Assembly (NCBI GenBank): GCA_963576475.1
Contig: OY754971.1
Location: 956,001-1,020,000, forward strand
DNA length: 64,000 nucleotides
Source of the DNA: Molanna angustata
Lineage: Eukaryota > Arthropoda > Insecta > Trichoptera > Molannidae
Direction of reading: 5' to 3'
Of the stretch, positions 35,621 through 47,440 are shown in pieces (the stretch's first letter is position 1; each line of letters begins with the position of its first letter). The notes under the pieces were generated by a model. That model did no database searches and was not told the DNA's origin. It saw only the letters and a list, made by a program, of their open reading frames with translations. The position numbers were made by a program, and so were the translations under genes.

Positions 35621-35919
35621 GGGGGGCAAGTCTGGTCCAACCGGCGAAATCAAAACCCTCACGATTACCCATATCATGGATCATATGGAGTTGTATAATA
35701 TCCTTAGACGTCATAGAACTCCATATGATAATTATATCCATGCGATGTATGAATGTAAATGAGGCAAAACAGGTATGTAAAGATAGAAGAGTCTGGCGTT
35801 CGGTTCTCTCTGCCTACCCCAAATAGGGAAACGGCGTGATGGTGTGTATGTATATATATCCATGATATGGGTAATCGTGAGGGTTTGGATTTCGCCAGAT
35901 GGATCAGACCTGCCCTCCA
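35621..35919. mobile_element. Foldback MITE Z split by an RTE tail
   Basis: Ends GGGGGGCAAGTCTGG and CAGACCTGCCCTCC. The RTE fragment 35743-35854 interrupts the right arm. It is itself inserted in an older repeat whose uninterrupted version (TTTCAAGTCAGGTTTG) is seen near 40930. Confidence 0.8.
35743..35854 (+). mobile_element. RTE 3'-end fragment inside a foldback MITE
   Basis: A 112-bp RTE tail encoding MNVNEAKQVCKDRRVWRSV and LSAYPK, followed by GGCGTGATGGTGTGTATG. Target duplication TATATCCATG at 35733-35742 and 35855-35864. It split the right arm of the foldback element at 35621-35919. Confidence 0.85.
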
Positions 35920-36107
35920 GGTTAGATCTTAAAATGCAAAAAAAAAACAACATATTGAGGGTTTCCGATCATTTAAACCACGTATAAACAATTTTTTAAC
36001 GGACATGATAGTTATACTCACTAACACTTTGTAACATGTCAATTACCTAATAGGTACTTAGTTTTGACTATAAATAATATAATTGAATTTTATTTTAAAT
36101 TGTAAAT

Positions 36108-37535
36108 ACACTTGAAATGAGATCGCCCATAAGAATTATTAACTAGTTGCATGTAACACATGAGATCCAACTGTCGATAGCGATAGTATGTATAGTTGAA
36201 GAATATGTACCAAACTATTAACCCATAGATACAAATTATTGAATATTTTCAGATATTTTGTTTTCTATACAACATATGTAGGTATGTATGTCAAGATAGG
36301 ATAGTATGGAGGAAGATCCTTTTTCCTACCCAGAATATGCAAATAGCATGATGGTATGTATGTATGTTTGGAGTCGAAGTATCAAACTATTAAGTCTTCT
36401 TACATATTGTGTATAGGCGACTACCATACAAAATGTATGAAGCGATGTCGTCACTAAATTCAATTTTTAAAAAAATGTTAAAAAAAAATTGAGATCTTCT
36501 ACTACATTGCTGATATTTTTTATAGAAAATTAAATTATCTAGTTGGGGTGTTTCGGCTTTTTTCGATAATTGTAAAAGTTTTGGAAATATAGGCAGTTAA
36601 ACTCATAAATTTATCATAAAAAAAATATTTTTCTTAATAAAAAATGTTTGAGAAACCCTGGAATTTTTTTGAAAAAACTAATTTGAGATTTTGTATTTGT
36701 CTATGTTTGTACCAATTTTCAGCGTTCTAGCGTTTATGGTTTCTGAGATATATGGAAAAATAAAATAAAAATTCAAAAGTTGATAACCCCTGACTGAAAC
36801 AAAAATTCAAAATTCCGAGTATAAAAGTTTTGTAGGCCTGTAACTGTTTATATATTCTGAAATTTTAGGCTCTGTTTATTGAGCGGATCAAAAGTTATAA
36901 GGGGGGGACGGACACACAGACACACACACACACAGACACACACACACACAGACACACACACAGACACACGAAATGTTCTACTCCGAATTCTGAGTAAATC
37001 CGTGTATGGAACATATATGCTGCGAAGCCTCTAAGTTGGTGTTTTTTGACTTCAAAGTTGGAAGAGCCGTGAAAAAAGTAGACCTCTCCATACAATTCTC
37101 GCGTATTCTGGCTTGATACATTGTCGATATGTTAAGAGAACAAAGTTCTCCTGAACAAATCGACAGTTGGATTATTTGTAATAAAACGATTTATGATAGG
37201 TTAAGAAATGAGGACACAAGGAAAGAATGTTATATATGAAGAAAGATATAATTGATTGAATGAAAGTTAACACATCGAGATGGTTTGGCCACATGGGGAA
37301 AATGAATGAAGAACGCCTGACAAATAAAATATACAAAGCTGACAGGAACAGAATTAATAAGTATTCTTGGCCCCCAGAAATGTAAGAAGCGTGAACAATA
37401 GACAAACGTGTATAAGACGATGCATGAATTTTGGTGAGGAGATTAGTGTGTGTCAAGACAGAAAAATGTGGCGTTAGGACTTCAGTGCCTACCCTGTGAG
37501 GAACATGGCGTGATGGTATGTATGTATGTATGTAA
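36108..37535 (+). pseudogene. Decayed RTE 3' fragment split by TIR element Y
   Basis: The left scrap at about 36108-36140 reads LEMRS then RI. The right part (37171-37535) reads ICNKTIYDRLRNED, then many frameshifts, RWFGHMGKMNEERL, and ends TGGCGTGATGGTATGTATG. Element Y (36142-37172) lies between them, with ATTATT on both sides as a possible target duplication. Damage is much heavier than in the copies at 21.9 and 47.7 kb, so this is an older RTE copy. Confidence 0.7.
36142..37172. mobile_element. TIR element Y, copy 1
   Basis: About 1 kb; ATCCAACTGTCGAT at 36165 is inverted at 37159-37172. Carries an internal RTE tail relic (36290-36375) and a CA-rich tract (36905-36970). No open frame of note. 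Inserted in an old RTE copy. Confidence 0.75.
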
Positions 37536-37605
37536 AAAGTGTAAAAGTAATCAATGTGATGGGTTTTTAATGCTACTTGAATGGCTGCTCTACTTACATA
37601 AATGT

Positions 37606-38265
37606 ATTTTTACTCTCCACTCATATGGAATAGTGGAGAGTCATGATTTCACAATTTTTTAGAGTATTTTTTTACATAAATTTCTCAATGGGTATCACGT
37701 AGAGAGTGCATACTTTAAATTTTGTCGTGATGTTTTTGTGTGTATGCCGTAAAAAATATGAAAAATTGTGTCCTCTGTACAGGTCAAACTAAAAGGCCGA
37801 TGAACTTAATATTGTTACCATATGTGTGAAGTACATACACTTAGAGCTGATTAGTTTTCCATAGACAACGGTTCATTTTTTCGCAATGTTTTCATCTGTT
37901 AAAACTGAAAAAATGCTCTCACAATCTAGAAATTTGAGATATTTTAATTTTGTTTAAACTATTTATACAATACCAATAATCTTCAAAAAACTGCGTTCAA
38001 AGTTGGTCAAGGTTGAAAGAAAAACAAACAACCGTTTGAAAAATTATGTTCACAATAATAGATTTTTGAATGAAAATATATGATATAGGTACCTATATCA
38101 AGAGAATTTTTTTATGTTTGACAATGTTAAGTTATTTGATTTCAAATTGATATTAGATGTAATATTAGCAGGGAAGCTTCATTGTGTAGTGGAGAGTTTA
38201 GCGTTGACCACAACCACTCGTTTTGTTTATGCCAATGTGTGATTCGATCACAATTAACACAAAAA
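37606..38265. mobile_element. TIR element X, older copy
   Basis: Begins ATTTTTACTCTCCACTCA and shares AGAGCTGATTAGTTTTCCAT and AAAATGCTCTCAC with the copy at 47446. The right TIR has decayed. Confidence 0.6.
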
Positions 38266-38394
38266 GACAGTCAAATAAACAGTATTAAATATATATTAAT
38301 GGAAGGATGTTATATTTGTGTGTATGTGTGTATGCAAAGCCGGTATCGAAATGAAATGAGAATAAAATAGTATATGTGTGTATCGCATCCGGCG

Positions 38395-38480
38395 AATGTC
38401 CATATTAGGGCCGCGAGCCGCCGGTTGGTGCGGCCCACCGTGTGACGTCACCACATTACCAGACCATGACTCACACTATA
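38395..38480 (+). promoter_or_regulatory. GC-rich patch with TGACGTCA
   Basis: GGGCCGCGAGCCGCCGG and GTGTGACGTCACCAC in otherwise AT-rich DNA. It lies in a 112-codon frame (38378-38716) that shows no known domain. Confidence 0.2.
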
Positions 38481-38719
38481 ATATGTATGTATATCTAGTG
38501 GCTGGTTGGATACCCACTGTAAAGGTACACTCACACTCACTGACTGCCTCGTCTACCTGCACGCCAACCCCTGAGGCTTCGTTCTCATTTAATAAACGCA
38601 CGCTATTAACAGACGCGACTCTGTCGCAGATCGATCGTAATCCAGTCTGTGATCAAGTAGGTACCTACATACACAAAGAAATAAAAACTTTTCGTAATTC
38701 CGTTGAAAATTCTTAATTG

Positions 38720-39180
38720 TCGATGTACTAAGCGAAGTTCTGTTCTTCAACTAAGAATTTTTAGTTTTTTCTCACCCTATAGGTACGAATTTTACAAGAG
38801 ATTTAACTAAGTTATGGTGCACCATCCAACTTTATAAATTAATAGACGTTAAAAATATATCTTACATCAGAAGTTAGAAAAGTTGTTTTTTTTTATAAAT
38901 ATCAAATTTAAGTTAAATGAATAAAACATTCTTATAAATGGTTATTATTTCCATCTCAAATTCACCCACCCAACTGATAAAAATGTTAAATCAATAACTT
39001 ACGAGTACAAAAACAAAAGTTTAAGTACAAACAAAAAAATATAAAGAAAACAACATATAGATATACAAACACACACAGATTAATAATTATTCACAAAACA
39101 GAAACAAATATACCCGCAGTCGACGACAATAATACTTGGTTAGTACAATTATGTACGTCGCAGTGAATCTATATATTTTA
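38720..39180. other. AT-rich, nothing recognised
   Basis: No coding signature. Confidence 0.5.
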
Positions 39181-39181
39181 T

Positions 39182-40197
39182 ACTAGTTGCATGTAACACA
39201 TGAGATCCAACTGTCGATAGCGATAGTATGTATAGTTGAAGAATAAGTACCAAACTATAAACCCATAAATACAAATTATTTAATATTTTAAGATATTTGG
39301 TTTTCTACACAACACATGTACCTAGGTATGTATGTCAATATAGGATAGTATGGAGGTCAGTCCTTTGATCCTACCCAGAATATGAAAACAGCATGATGGT
39401 ATGTATGTATGTTTGGAGATTAGTATCAAACAATTAAGTCTTCTTATATATTGTGTGTAGGCTACTACGATACAAATTGTATGAAGCACTAAATTCAATT
39501 TTTATAAAAATTGTTAAATAAAGTTTGAGATGTGCTAATACATATTTTATATTTTTTATAGAAAATTAAATTATCTAGTTAGGGTGTTTCGGCTTTTTTC
39601 GATATTTTTAAAATATTTGGAAATATAGGCAGTTAAACTTATAAATTTATCATAAAAAAAATATTTTTCTTGATAAAAAATGTTTGAGAAACCCTGGAAT
39701 TTTTTTGAAAAAACTAATTTGAGATTTTGTATTTGTCTATGTTTGTACCAATTTTCAGCGTTCTAACTTTTATGGTTTCTGAGATATATGAAAAATAAAA
39801 TAAAAATTCAAAAGTTGATAACCCCTGACTGAAACAAAAATTCAAAATTTTGAGTAAAAAAGTTTTTTAGGCCTATAACTGTGTATATATTCTGAAATTT
39901 TGGGCTCTGTAAATTGAGCGGATCAAAAGTTATAAGGGGGGGACGGACACACACACACAGACACACAGACACACGAAATGTTCTACTCCGAATTCTGAGT
40001 AAATCCGTCTATGGAACATATATGCTGCGAAGCCTCTAAGTTGGTGTTTTTTGACTTCAAAGTTGGAAAAGCCGTGAAAAAGTTTTGACTTCAAAGCCGT
40101 GAGTAGACCTCTCCATACAATTCTCGCGTATTCTGGCTTGAAACATTGTCGATATGTTAAGAGAACAAAGTTCTCCTGAACAAATCGACAGTTGGAT
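39182..40197. mobile_element. TIR element Y, copy 2
   Basis: Same length and ends as copy 1 and high similarity throughout, including the internal RTE tail at 39330-39412. The 120-codon minus frame at 39930-40292 starts in its CA repeat and is not a gene. Confidence 0.75.
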
Positions 40198-40199
40198 AA

Positions 40200-40570
40200 G
40201 TTCAAACAATTATTAGTTCGATTAATCAATGATAAGTTTCTGTCGCAATGGACGCCATTTCGTGCGACACACTCGTATGTCAATGTGGACATGGCTCAAT
40301 CTAAGGTGAGACAATAAGACTTAAATATTTTAATGATTTCGTCTCCTCATATTACCATTTTAGGATAAACTGTTGCTCTACAACAGTAACGAATATTGTG
40401 AGTTATAAAATACTGATAGATAGCAATTGAATAATAATCGAAAAAGGAACTAAAGAATGTTTTCTTTACTAAATGTGATGTATCATTTGCGTTGAACGCA
40501 TCCCTCACTTTTATCTACTTCTTTTTCTTCTTCCTCTTTCTTGACTTCATCACTGAGGATGGCGGTTACA
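40200..40570. other. Nothing recognised
   Basis: Spacer between element Y copy 2 and MITE G. Confidence 0.5.
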
Positions 40571-40572
40571 AT

Positions 40573-41099
40573 ATAGTGACTGAAAACACCGCCTAATGCA
40601 CTATGAGTTATTAATAAGGGTAACTATCGCATGCGTTAATGTGGCATATAAACCGAAACACCCAAATTTCAAATCAAATTCCTACAATATTAAACAGTGT
40701 GTATCTAAAAAAAATATCATTAATATTTTAAACATTTTTGTAATGAATGTTTGTCACACAATTTAAAAATTCGGCCTAAATTCTCCTAAAAGAAATATTA
40801 AAAATATCCCTTTTCACACCATTTTTTTTTAATTACTCCATAACTACGTGTCGTAGAGAAATACATATTTAATGTGCTTAAAGAGTGCATAAAATCAAAG
40901 TGAATGACCGATAGTTTTTTTCATTTCAAGTCAGGTTTGTTCATGAAATACAAAAAATCAACAAATTGTGGGTTTCCAATAATTTAAATAACGTATAAAC
41001 CTTTTTTAACGCACGCGACAGTTAACCTTAACCGTTAACCGTAACACATAACTTCATAGTGCATTAGGCGGTTTTAATATATCATGTTTTCAGTCACTA
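40573..41099. mobile_element. MITE G, TIR AGTGACTGAAAACA
   Basis: TAGTGACTGAAAACA at the left is inverted at 41085-41099; CCGCCTAATGCACTATGA follows in both subterminal regions. 527 bp, non-coding. Relatives of the interior lie at 35340-36010 and of the right end at 33370-33480. Confidence 0.7.
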
Positions 41100-41364
41100 G
41101 ATTTAGCGTTATATGCCCTCTTAATAAAATGGGTTTTAAAGCTATTTAAACTATCGGAAACCAAAAATTTGTTGATTTTATTGCATTTTAATAACAAACC
41201 TAACTTGAAATGAATAAACTTGATAAGTCATTACCTTCATTTTATGCATTATTTAATTTTAAAAAATGTAATTTAAAAAAATGATCTATAAAATATGATA
41301 TTTTTTAAACACACTGTATATAATGGGATATTTAAGTTTATAATATGCCTTCTTAATACTTACA

Positions 41365-41610
41365 TCAATTTCTGAACCACATAAATAGCGCATAATATCA
41401 ATTTCGTCGTGATGTTTTTGTATATGGCGTTTTTGTATTTTGGGACCGCTGTACCTACATACAGTCAAAATTATAAATTCGATCAACTTAATATTTATAT
41501 CACACAAGTAATGCGAAGTGCAATAAATTAGATCTGATTAGTTTTCCATTGACGTCAATTGATATTCTTTATGATTTCATCTGCTAAAATACTTTCAAGT
41601 TCTGGAAGAT
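41365..41610. repeat. Element X relic
   Basis: Shares TTTCGTCGTGATGTTTTTGT and CTGATTAGTTTTCCATTGA with X. TIRs are not present. Confidence 0.5.
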
Positions 41611-41760
41611 TTAATTCATTTGAAGAATGCAAACAATTGGAATGCATTCTTGGATGAGCTTCATAAAAAGTGTACACTACTTATTATGGGACGGGGGGAG
41701 TCGTTTTTGAATATCTTTATTTTAAATAAATATATAAGGACTCTTGCCAGATTAGTACCA

Positions 41761-42119
41761 GAAACGAGAATATAAATATTGGTAATAACTAGTACCTACT
41801 CAACCCGAAAATATAAATATTAGTAATAACTAGTACCTACTCAACCCGAAAATATAAATATTGGTAAGGACTATAAGTACCTACTCAAACCGAAAATATA
41901 AATATTAGTAATAACTAGTACCTACTCAACCCGAAAATATAAATATTGGTAAAGACTATAAGTGCCTACTCAACCCGAAAATATAAATATTGGTAAGGAC
42001 TAGTACCTACTCAACCCGAAAATATAAATATTGGTAAAAACTAGTACCTACTCAATCCGAAAATATAAATATTGGTAAAAACTAGTACCTACTCAACCCG
42101 AAAATATAAATATTGGTAC
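41761..42119 (+). repeat. 41-44 bp tandem repeat, about 8 units
   Basis: Unit ACTAGTACCTACTCAACCCG, AAAATATAAATATTGGTAA; alternative units have GGACTATAAGTACC. Confidence 0.9.
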
Positions 42120-42329
42120 TAGTAGTCAACTCAATTTTTATGACAGAAACTCTGATAGATGAGAAGGAAGAATATAATACGACAAATGGAAATAAATGAA
42201 ATAAAAACGGCAAATTGAGAGGATAGTAAGTCGTTCTCTCTTCCAACCACAGACAGAAAAATGACTTGATAGTACGAACTCGTACGCTATTTTTTTTTTC
42301 GTTCTTATGTATTTTTCGAATACATTCGA

Positions 42330-42490
42330 GATGTCGAAAAAAGTTTATAGAGTCTCCAATGATAGAGTTTTAAATAATATGATGGAGAAAGAGAGACGAA
42401 AAGCCGCATAATTTGGTCACATATTCCGTGGTGATAAATATGCCCTTCTACAACTTATAGATGAGGGAAGACGGAGTATGGGCCATAAAA
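42330..42490 (+). pseudogene. LINE RT C-terminal scrap
   Basis: Reads SKKVYRVSNDRVLNNMMEKE then FGHIFRGDKYALLQLIDEG, like the FEMWCYRR/YELLQLII region of RTE-like LINEs. Short, with one internal stop. Confidence 0.55.
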
Positions 42491-42494
42491 TAAT

Positions 42495-42582
42495 AATAAT
42501 GAATTAGGATGATTTTTATAGCGCCGTTTTTGTGATAACCTCACCTCAAGGGCGCTTTGAATATATTACAGGTTTTTGTAAG
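42495..42582 (-). mobile_element. L2-like LINE 3' terminus
   Basis: Minus strand reads AAACGGCGCTATAAAAATC then (ATT)n, as at 24770-24795. Confidence 0.55.
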
Positions 42583-42589
42583 ACTCGCG

Positions 42590-43105
42590 GAAGAAGTGAG
42601 TTTTTAGAATATCGTGGCTTATAAATCTCAGGCAGTGGTTCGGATCGTTATCGTTCAAGATTTTGGTGTGATGGTCGCGAACCCCAGTTATGAGCGGCAC
42701 AAGAAGAAGAAAGATAGGTATGTATTTTTACAAAATATTCTTGAAATAATTCACAGAGTGCGATTGGTGAATGTGTTATAGGTATGTATGTATGTACAAG
42801 TGTAATTATTGAAAGCTTACATTACTGTACTACTGGTACATACAAATGTATGTGACAGAGCGTGTGGTGGGGATCGGATGCCATCCAAAAATATCAGCCA
42901 GTACAATAATAATTCATTTCCGCACCAGTACTCATAATATTCAACATCTTTTTATATGCATTCACACTTATACCTACCTCCTATATAAGTAAGTACCTAT
43001 ACAAAGAAATATTAATATCACTTATTTATATTTTTAAATTTCCACTACTATGAAATAACAATTTTCACAATTTGTTAGCGCGATTTTTTACATTTCTTTT
43101 TTATA
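42590..43105. other. No gene recognised
   Basis: Contains GGTATGTATGTATGTAC at 42780, an RTE-tail-like scrap without its hairpin. Confidence 0.45.
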
Positions 43106-43110
43106 AAAAA

Positions 43111-43195
43111 TGAATGTCCTTGTTAAACAAGTAGGTACATATACATCTTCCTACATTCCCTAAACTAAGCATAAATGCTTGTACTTACTATAGGT
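43111..43195 (-). mobile_element. SINE family A, 3' half only
   Basis: Contains the AGCATAAATGCTTGT and TTGTTAAACAAGTA body words. The tRNA-like head is missing; the sequence changes into family X at 43195. Confidence 0.7.
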
Positions 43196-43400
43196 ATCGT
43201 GTAGAGAGTGTACACTATGAGTTTCATCGTGATGTGTTTATATGTCTGACGAACGACGTACATATACTATGAGGCGGGCGGCGGCGTATCCTTTACATGA
43301 CATGTTCTCTACTGCTCAAAGTCCGATAGACTTGTATATTTAAAAGCCCACAAACTTAGAGCTGATTAAATTTCCATAGATATCCGGTAATTTTATAATA
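43196..43400. repeat. Element X relic
   Basis: Contains GTGTAGAGAGTGTACACTAT and TAGAGCTGATTAAATTTCCA of family X; it joins the SINE A fragment at its left. Confidence 0.5.
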
Positions 43401-43429
43401 ATATACACGTTTTAAACAGATTAGTGTAC

Positions 43430-44184
43430 ATAATTTTTTTTTTAAATATATAATTTTATTATGATTAATTTATGTGTTTAACTGTCTAGGTATATTACCA
43501 AAGTTTTTAAAAATATCGTAAGAAGCCGAAACACCTCATCTAGATAATTTAGTTTTATATAAAAAAATACGTAGGTACATTATAGTAATACTAATCGAAC
43601 TTTTTTAACAATTTTTATAAAAATTGAATTTAGTGACATCGTTTTTCATAAAATTTGTATGACAGTATAGTATACACTACAAAATATCTACGGGGACTTT
43701 CAATAGTTTCATATTCTGAGTAGGAAAAAAAGACTAACCTCCATACTATCCTATCCTGACATACATACCTACATGTTTTATATAGAAAACAGAATATCTC
43801 AAAATATTTATAATTTTCTAATTGTCTATCTCTTTTTATTTGCATTTTTTGTTACTAGCCCCCTCACTAGGCACAGCCTGTGCTAAGGTGAGCTAAAATT
43901 TATTTTAATTTGTGTTTGAGTGTTTATAGTTAGTTTGGTACATATCCTTCAATTATACATTTTTTTAAATGAATATGTCCTTGTTAAACAAGTACATATA
44001 CATCTTCCTACGTTCCCTAAAATAAGCATAAATGCTTGTGCTATAGGTGAAAGAAATCGGTCGAGGCAGGATTCGAACTCGCGACCACTGGATTACTAAC
44101 CCAGTGCGCTAACCTCTGCCACCGACTCATCTAAATATATTACATATCGCCATCGACAGTTGGATCTCATGTCTTACAACTAGT
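43430..44184. mobile_element. TIR element Y, copy 3, partial and reversed
   Basis: Reverse-oriented end portion of Y including the RTE tail relic (43730-43845), interrupted by SINE A at 43967-44130. Ends ATCGACAGTTGGATCTCAT near 44165. Confidence 0.7.
43967..44130 (-). mobile_element. SINE family A inserted in element Y
   Basis: Complete minus-strand copy, with head at 44130 and body tail at 43967. It splits the end of a minus-strand Y element (43430-44184). Head and body match the copy at 53851 closely. Confidence 0.85.
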
Positions 44185-44189
44185 AAATA

Positions 44190-44660
44190 TATATTTATTT
44201 TTCTTCATACCAACGAGAAGAAAACAATCAAAAGGGTGTCCTCAATTTATTTATTTTTTTATTTACTTATTATAAAATTTATTTTTAAGTCTCACTCAAC
44301 TTTGTACAAGTACATAGGTATGTTAAAATCTTGTTCTTCAATTAATTTGTTTTCTGTCTCTGCCTATAGATTTAATGTTATGTGATAATTTTATAATGTC
44401 CAAATGGTGAACGTATTGGGAATATCAAAAAGCCAGTCCCATTATTATTATAAATAAATCTATCAACATCCTTTTTTTAACTCTAGAAGATTACCATACA
44501 AATTACTTAACGCATTTGTGTTACATAATATATATTCTCATATAGGTACAAATAGCTTTTACTGACAGAAAAATCTGCGGTGTTACTAATATGAGACTTA
44601 AAATTATTTATATAATATTTTTTTTAGTGTTGAGTCTATAAATCCATACGAATTTCAATT
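44190..44660. other. AT-rich, nothing recognised
   Basis: No coding signature. Confidence 0.5.
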
Positions 44661-44663
44661 CCT

Positions 44664-44903
44664 CCTAAACCATGGATCCACAAGGGCATGAACAAACGAC
44701 ACATGTCAAATATATGTCGCATCAGACTAGAACACCACTTTATTAACACCACTTAGTCACCTCTACATGCAAGATAAATGTAAGGGATAAGTCTTCGTGT
44801 GCTTGTGGAGAGGAAGTCGAGACTCTGGACCATGTGTTTTTTGAATGTCCAATCCACACCGAACATGATTTGTACTACTATACACTTAATACTTCACTAC
44901 CAA
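44664..44903 (+). pseudogene. LINE C-terminal zinc-knuckle relic
   Basis: Reads PWIHKGMNKRHMSNICRIRL, a stop/frameshift near 44752, then CACGEEVETLDHVFFECP, a C-x-C...H-x4-C knuckle as found at the end of I/R1/LOA-type LINEs. It abuts tail to tail the 3' end of the minus-strand CR1-like copy. Confidence 0.65.
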
Positions 44904-44904
44904 T

Positions 44905-45676
44905 CAATATTTATTTATTTATTTACTTATGATCATATAAACATATACATTATTTTAATATAAGATAGCCGCCTCACTAGAATAAATCTGTTCTGAAGCA
45001 GCCACCTGTACATTTGTGAAATTATTACATTACAGTAAAAAACAAAAGAATAAGAAAGCTATAAAAATAAACATTAGGAATAATTACATATTTTAAATTA
45101 AAAAATACAGATTTAAAAGTGAAATAGGTACCTACACACAATCTAAACAGACAACAAAAAATAATAAGTTAAGAAATTATTGTTGCAACGTTACTTTCAT
45201 TTTGGGTTCTACCCACATCGAGTAGCCACTTGGTACCACGGGCTTTGAATTGAGTTAACCCTTTAAGGTCCGATGGCAGTTTATTATAAATTCGAGGTGC
45301 AGTAAATACAAAAAATCTTTGCCCAAATTTAGTATTCATTTTTGGCACCAAGTAGTTACCCGATATTTTACCTCTTGTGTTATTCAAGATGGAGTATTTT
45401 TGAGGAGGTTTGTTTTTTAGAAATATAATTAATATTGATCTGGTATAAAGCTGCCTCACATCCAATGCTTTGAATTGCTTAAAAAGTTCTTCAGAACAAT
45501 ACCTAAAAGGCTTTTTGTTGATAACTCTTACCACAAATTTTTGTGATTTAATTAGTGGATCCAGTAATGTACGCGCAGCACCACCCCAGGCACTAATTGC
45601 ATAACTGATAATACTCTGGCACAGAGCGTAGTACACCATTTTTAATAGTGAAATGTTCATAAAGCTACGTAGAATT

Positions 45677-45714
<38 letters not shown>

Positions 45715-45945
45715 CTTCGCACCTTGGCGCTAACATATTCAATGTGTGGGACCCATCTCAGACCGTCATCCAATTTTATACCGAGATACTTGATTTCTGT
45801 TGTCCTTTCAATAGTCTCGCAGTTACACTGTAGGGCTGCATTTGTAGGGCAAGTGTGTACTTTAATGAGATTTGGGATGGTGGGGTCCTCTTGTTTGTTG
45901 ATTGAAATATGTCATATCTTCTGTCATTAAATTCCCTGCATATTT
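44905..45945 (-). pseudogene. CR1-like LINE RT thumb and C terminus
   Basis: On the minus strand the segment 45930-45712 encodes the RT end (ETIERTTEIKYLGIKLDDGL, then WVPHIEY). An AT microsatellite (45680-45711) interrupts it. 45660-45169 then encodes NISLLKMVYYALCQSIISYA through NKLPSDLKGL to the natural stop. The 3' UTR runs to about 44905 and ends in TAAATAAATAAATA. The palm domain with YADD is missing (5' truncation). The frame is otherwise intact over 160 codons. Confidence 0.8.
45680..45711 (+). repeat. (AT)n microsatellite
   Basis: About 15 AT units lying within the CR1-like LINE coding sequence. Confidence 0.95.
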
Positions 45946-46079
45946 ATTTCCACATAGAAAAATTGTTCCGCCTTAATACTTTTAATCTATAATGCATAAC
46001 CTCTACTCTCAAAATAATTTTACATATAATATTTTTATGCTGACAGATATCATCCTAATGATTGGGTGGAATGCCACGC

Positions 46080-46735
46080 AAGCTTAAAAGAAAAAGAAGA
46101 GGTGGTTCTGAGCAGAATCGGAATAATGAGATCTTCTAAAGAAGTTCCCCCAACAACGATCTTAATGCCATAACATCAGGCATCCGGGTCTGCTTGTTAC
46201 TATCGCCGAAGGAATGATGGAGGGCAGAAACTTTACTTGGAGATCGCCCTGGAGATAGTTATATGGAGTGTGTGATCAGTGATGTGCGCTGTAGCAGCTA
46301 CCAAGAGATGAAGAGGCTGGCGGACAACAGAGATATGTGGAGAGATGGAGTGTGCGGTGCAAACCAATCCTAGGATTGTAACCATGAAGAATACACTATA
46401 TATAGAGGTCGCCCTAGAGACAGTTATATGGACCAGGTGATCAGTGATGTGCGCTGTAGCAGCTACCAAGAGATGAAGAGGCTGGCGGACAACAGAGATA
46501 TGTGGAGAGATGGAGTGTGCGGTGCAAACCAATCCTAGGATTGTAACCATGAAGAATACACTATATATAGAGGTCGCCCTAGAGACAGTTATATGGACCA
46601 GGTGATCAGTGATGTGCGCTGTAGCAGCTACCAAGATATGAAGAGGCTGGCGGACAACAGAGATATGTGGAGAGATGGAGTGTGCGGTGCAAATCAACCT
46701 TAGGATTATAACCACGAAGAAAATCGTAATAAATT
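46080..46735 (+). pseudogene. LINE C terminus with 165-bp triplicated end
   Basis: The upstream part matches 8035-8190 (LSRIG-like, HNIRHPG-like). From 46241 the segment encoding SYMDQVISDVRCSSYQEMKR, LADNRDMWRD and a stop is repeated three times at exactly 165 bp (46241, 46406, 46571). The repeat unit includes its own TAG stop, so it cannot make a longer protein. The long minus-strand frame here is only the antisense of the repeats. Confidence 0.75.
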
Positions 46736-46739
46736 GAAT

Positions 46740-47440
46740 ATGTGGAAAAATATTGTGTTCTTTCTTATTGATTATTTTTTAAATTAAATATAAGACATAA
46801 CTAAGACATTCTATTACCAATTTCTGTTAATTTTGAACGGATGACAACTGAGGAAGAAGTGGTCGCTTTTACATAAGTCGTATAAATGAGTTCACTCGTA
46901 CCTAATTCATACAAAATGAAAATAATTAAGTAATATACCTAATTTTATGACAATTTTTTAACAACTCTATACAGACGAAGTAAGAATATTATAGGAAAGC
47001 CGGGAGCTCAAGGCATCTACAGGGCTTACGACCTGTCATCGGCTGTTTACGTGATCAGCTTATGTGCTTGCACAACTTAGGCGATGAAATCCGATATTTG
47101 CGTATATTCAACTATAAAAAAATCGAATATACTATTAAAAATATACGAATATATATTTAAAATGTTCGATGAAATTAGCTCCGTAAATATAAATGTATAC
47201 CTACATACATAAAACCTGACAACGATGATGATGATGATTATAAAAAGAACACGTGCTAAACGAAACAATAACACTGATATACCGACGTTGTAGGTATCTA
47301 CATACATCTCAATAATATTATTATGTGCGACAAGTATGCCTACCTGGCTTCGCCCGTTTTCTAACTATATAATACAAAGTTGTTCCTTTACTGTTACTTC
47401 ATAGAAACATAAAAATTAAGGGGGCGACTGCTGCCAATGT
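46740..47440. other. AT-rich apart from a W scrap
   Basis: Only the short W repeat at 46990-47075 is recognisable. Confidence 0.5.
46990..47075 (-). repeat. Interspersed repeat W scrap
   Basis: Minus strand reads GTGATC... inverted as GTTTACGTGATC, with GACCTGTCATCGGCTG on plus; matches the W core. Confidence 0.5.

Larger units (their letters stand above)
35340..36010. repeat. MITE G interior relic
   Basis: Shares AGAGTGCATAAAAT, TTTCATTTCAAGTCAGG and GGGTTTCC with 40650-41030. Foldback Z (35621-35919) is inserted in it. Confidence 0.55.

Noticed and set aside
39930..40292. 120-codon minus frame
   Set aside because: Runs through the CA repeat and the right end of element Y; a similar frame appears in the other Y copy.
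46233..46715. 160-codon minus-strand frame with internal repeats
   Set aside because: Antisense of the 165-bp triplicated LINE end.
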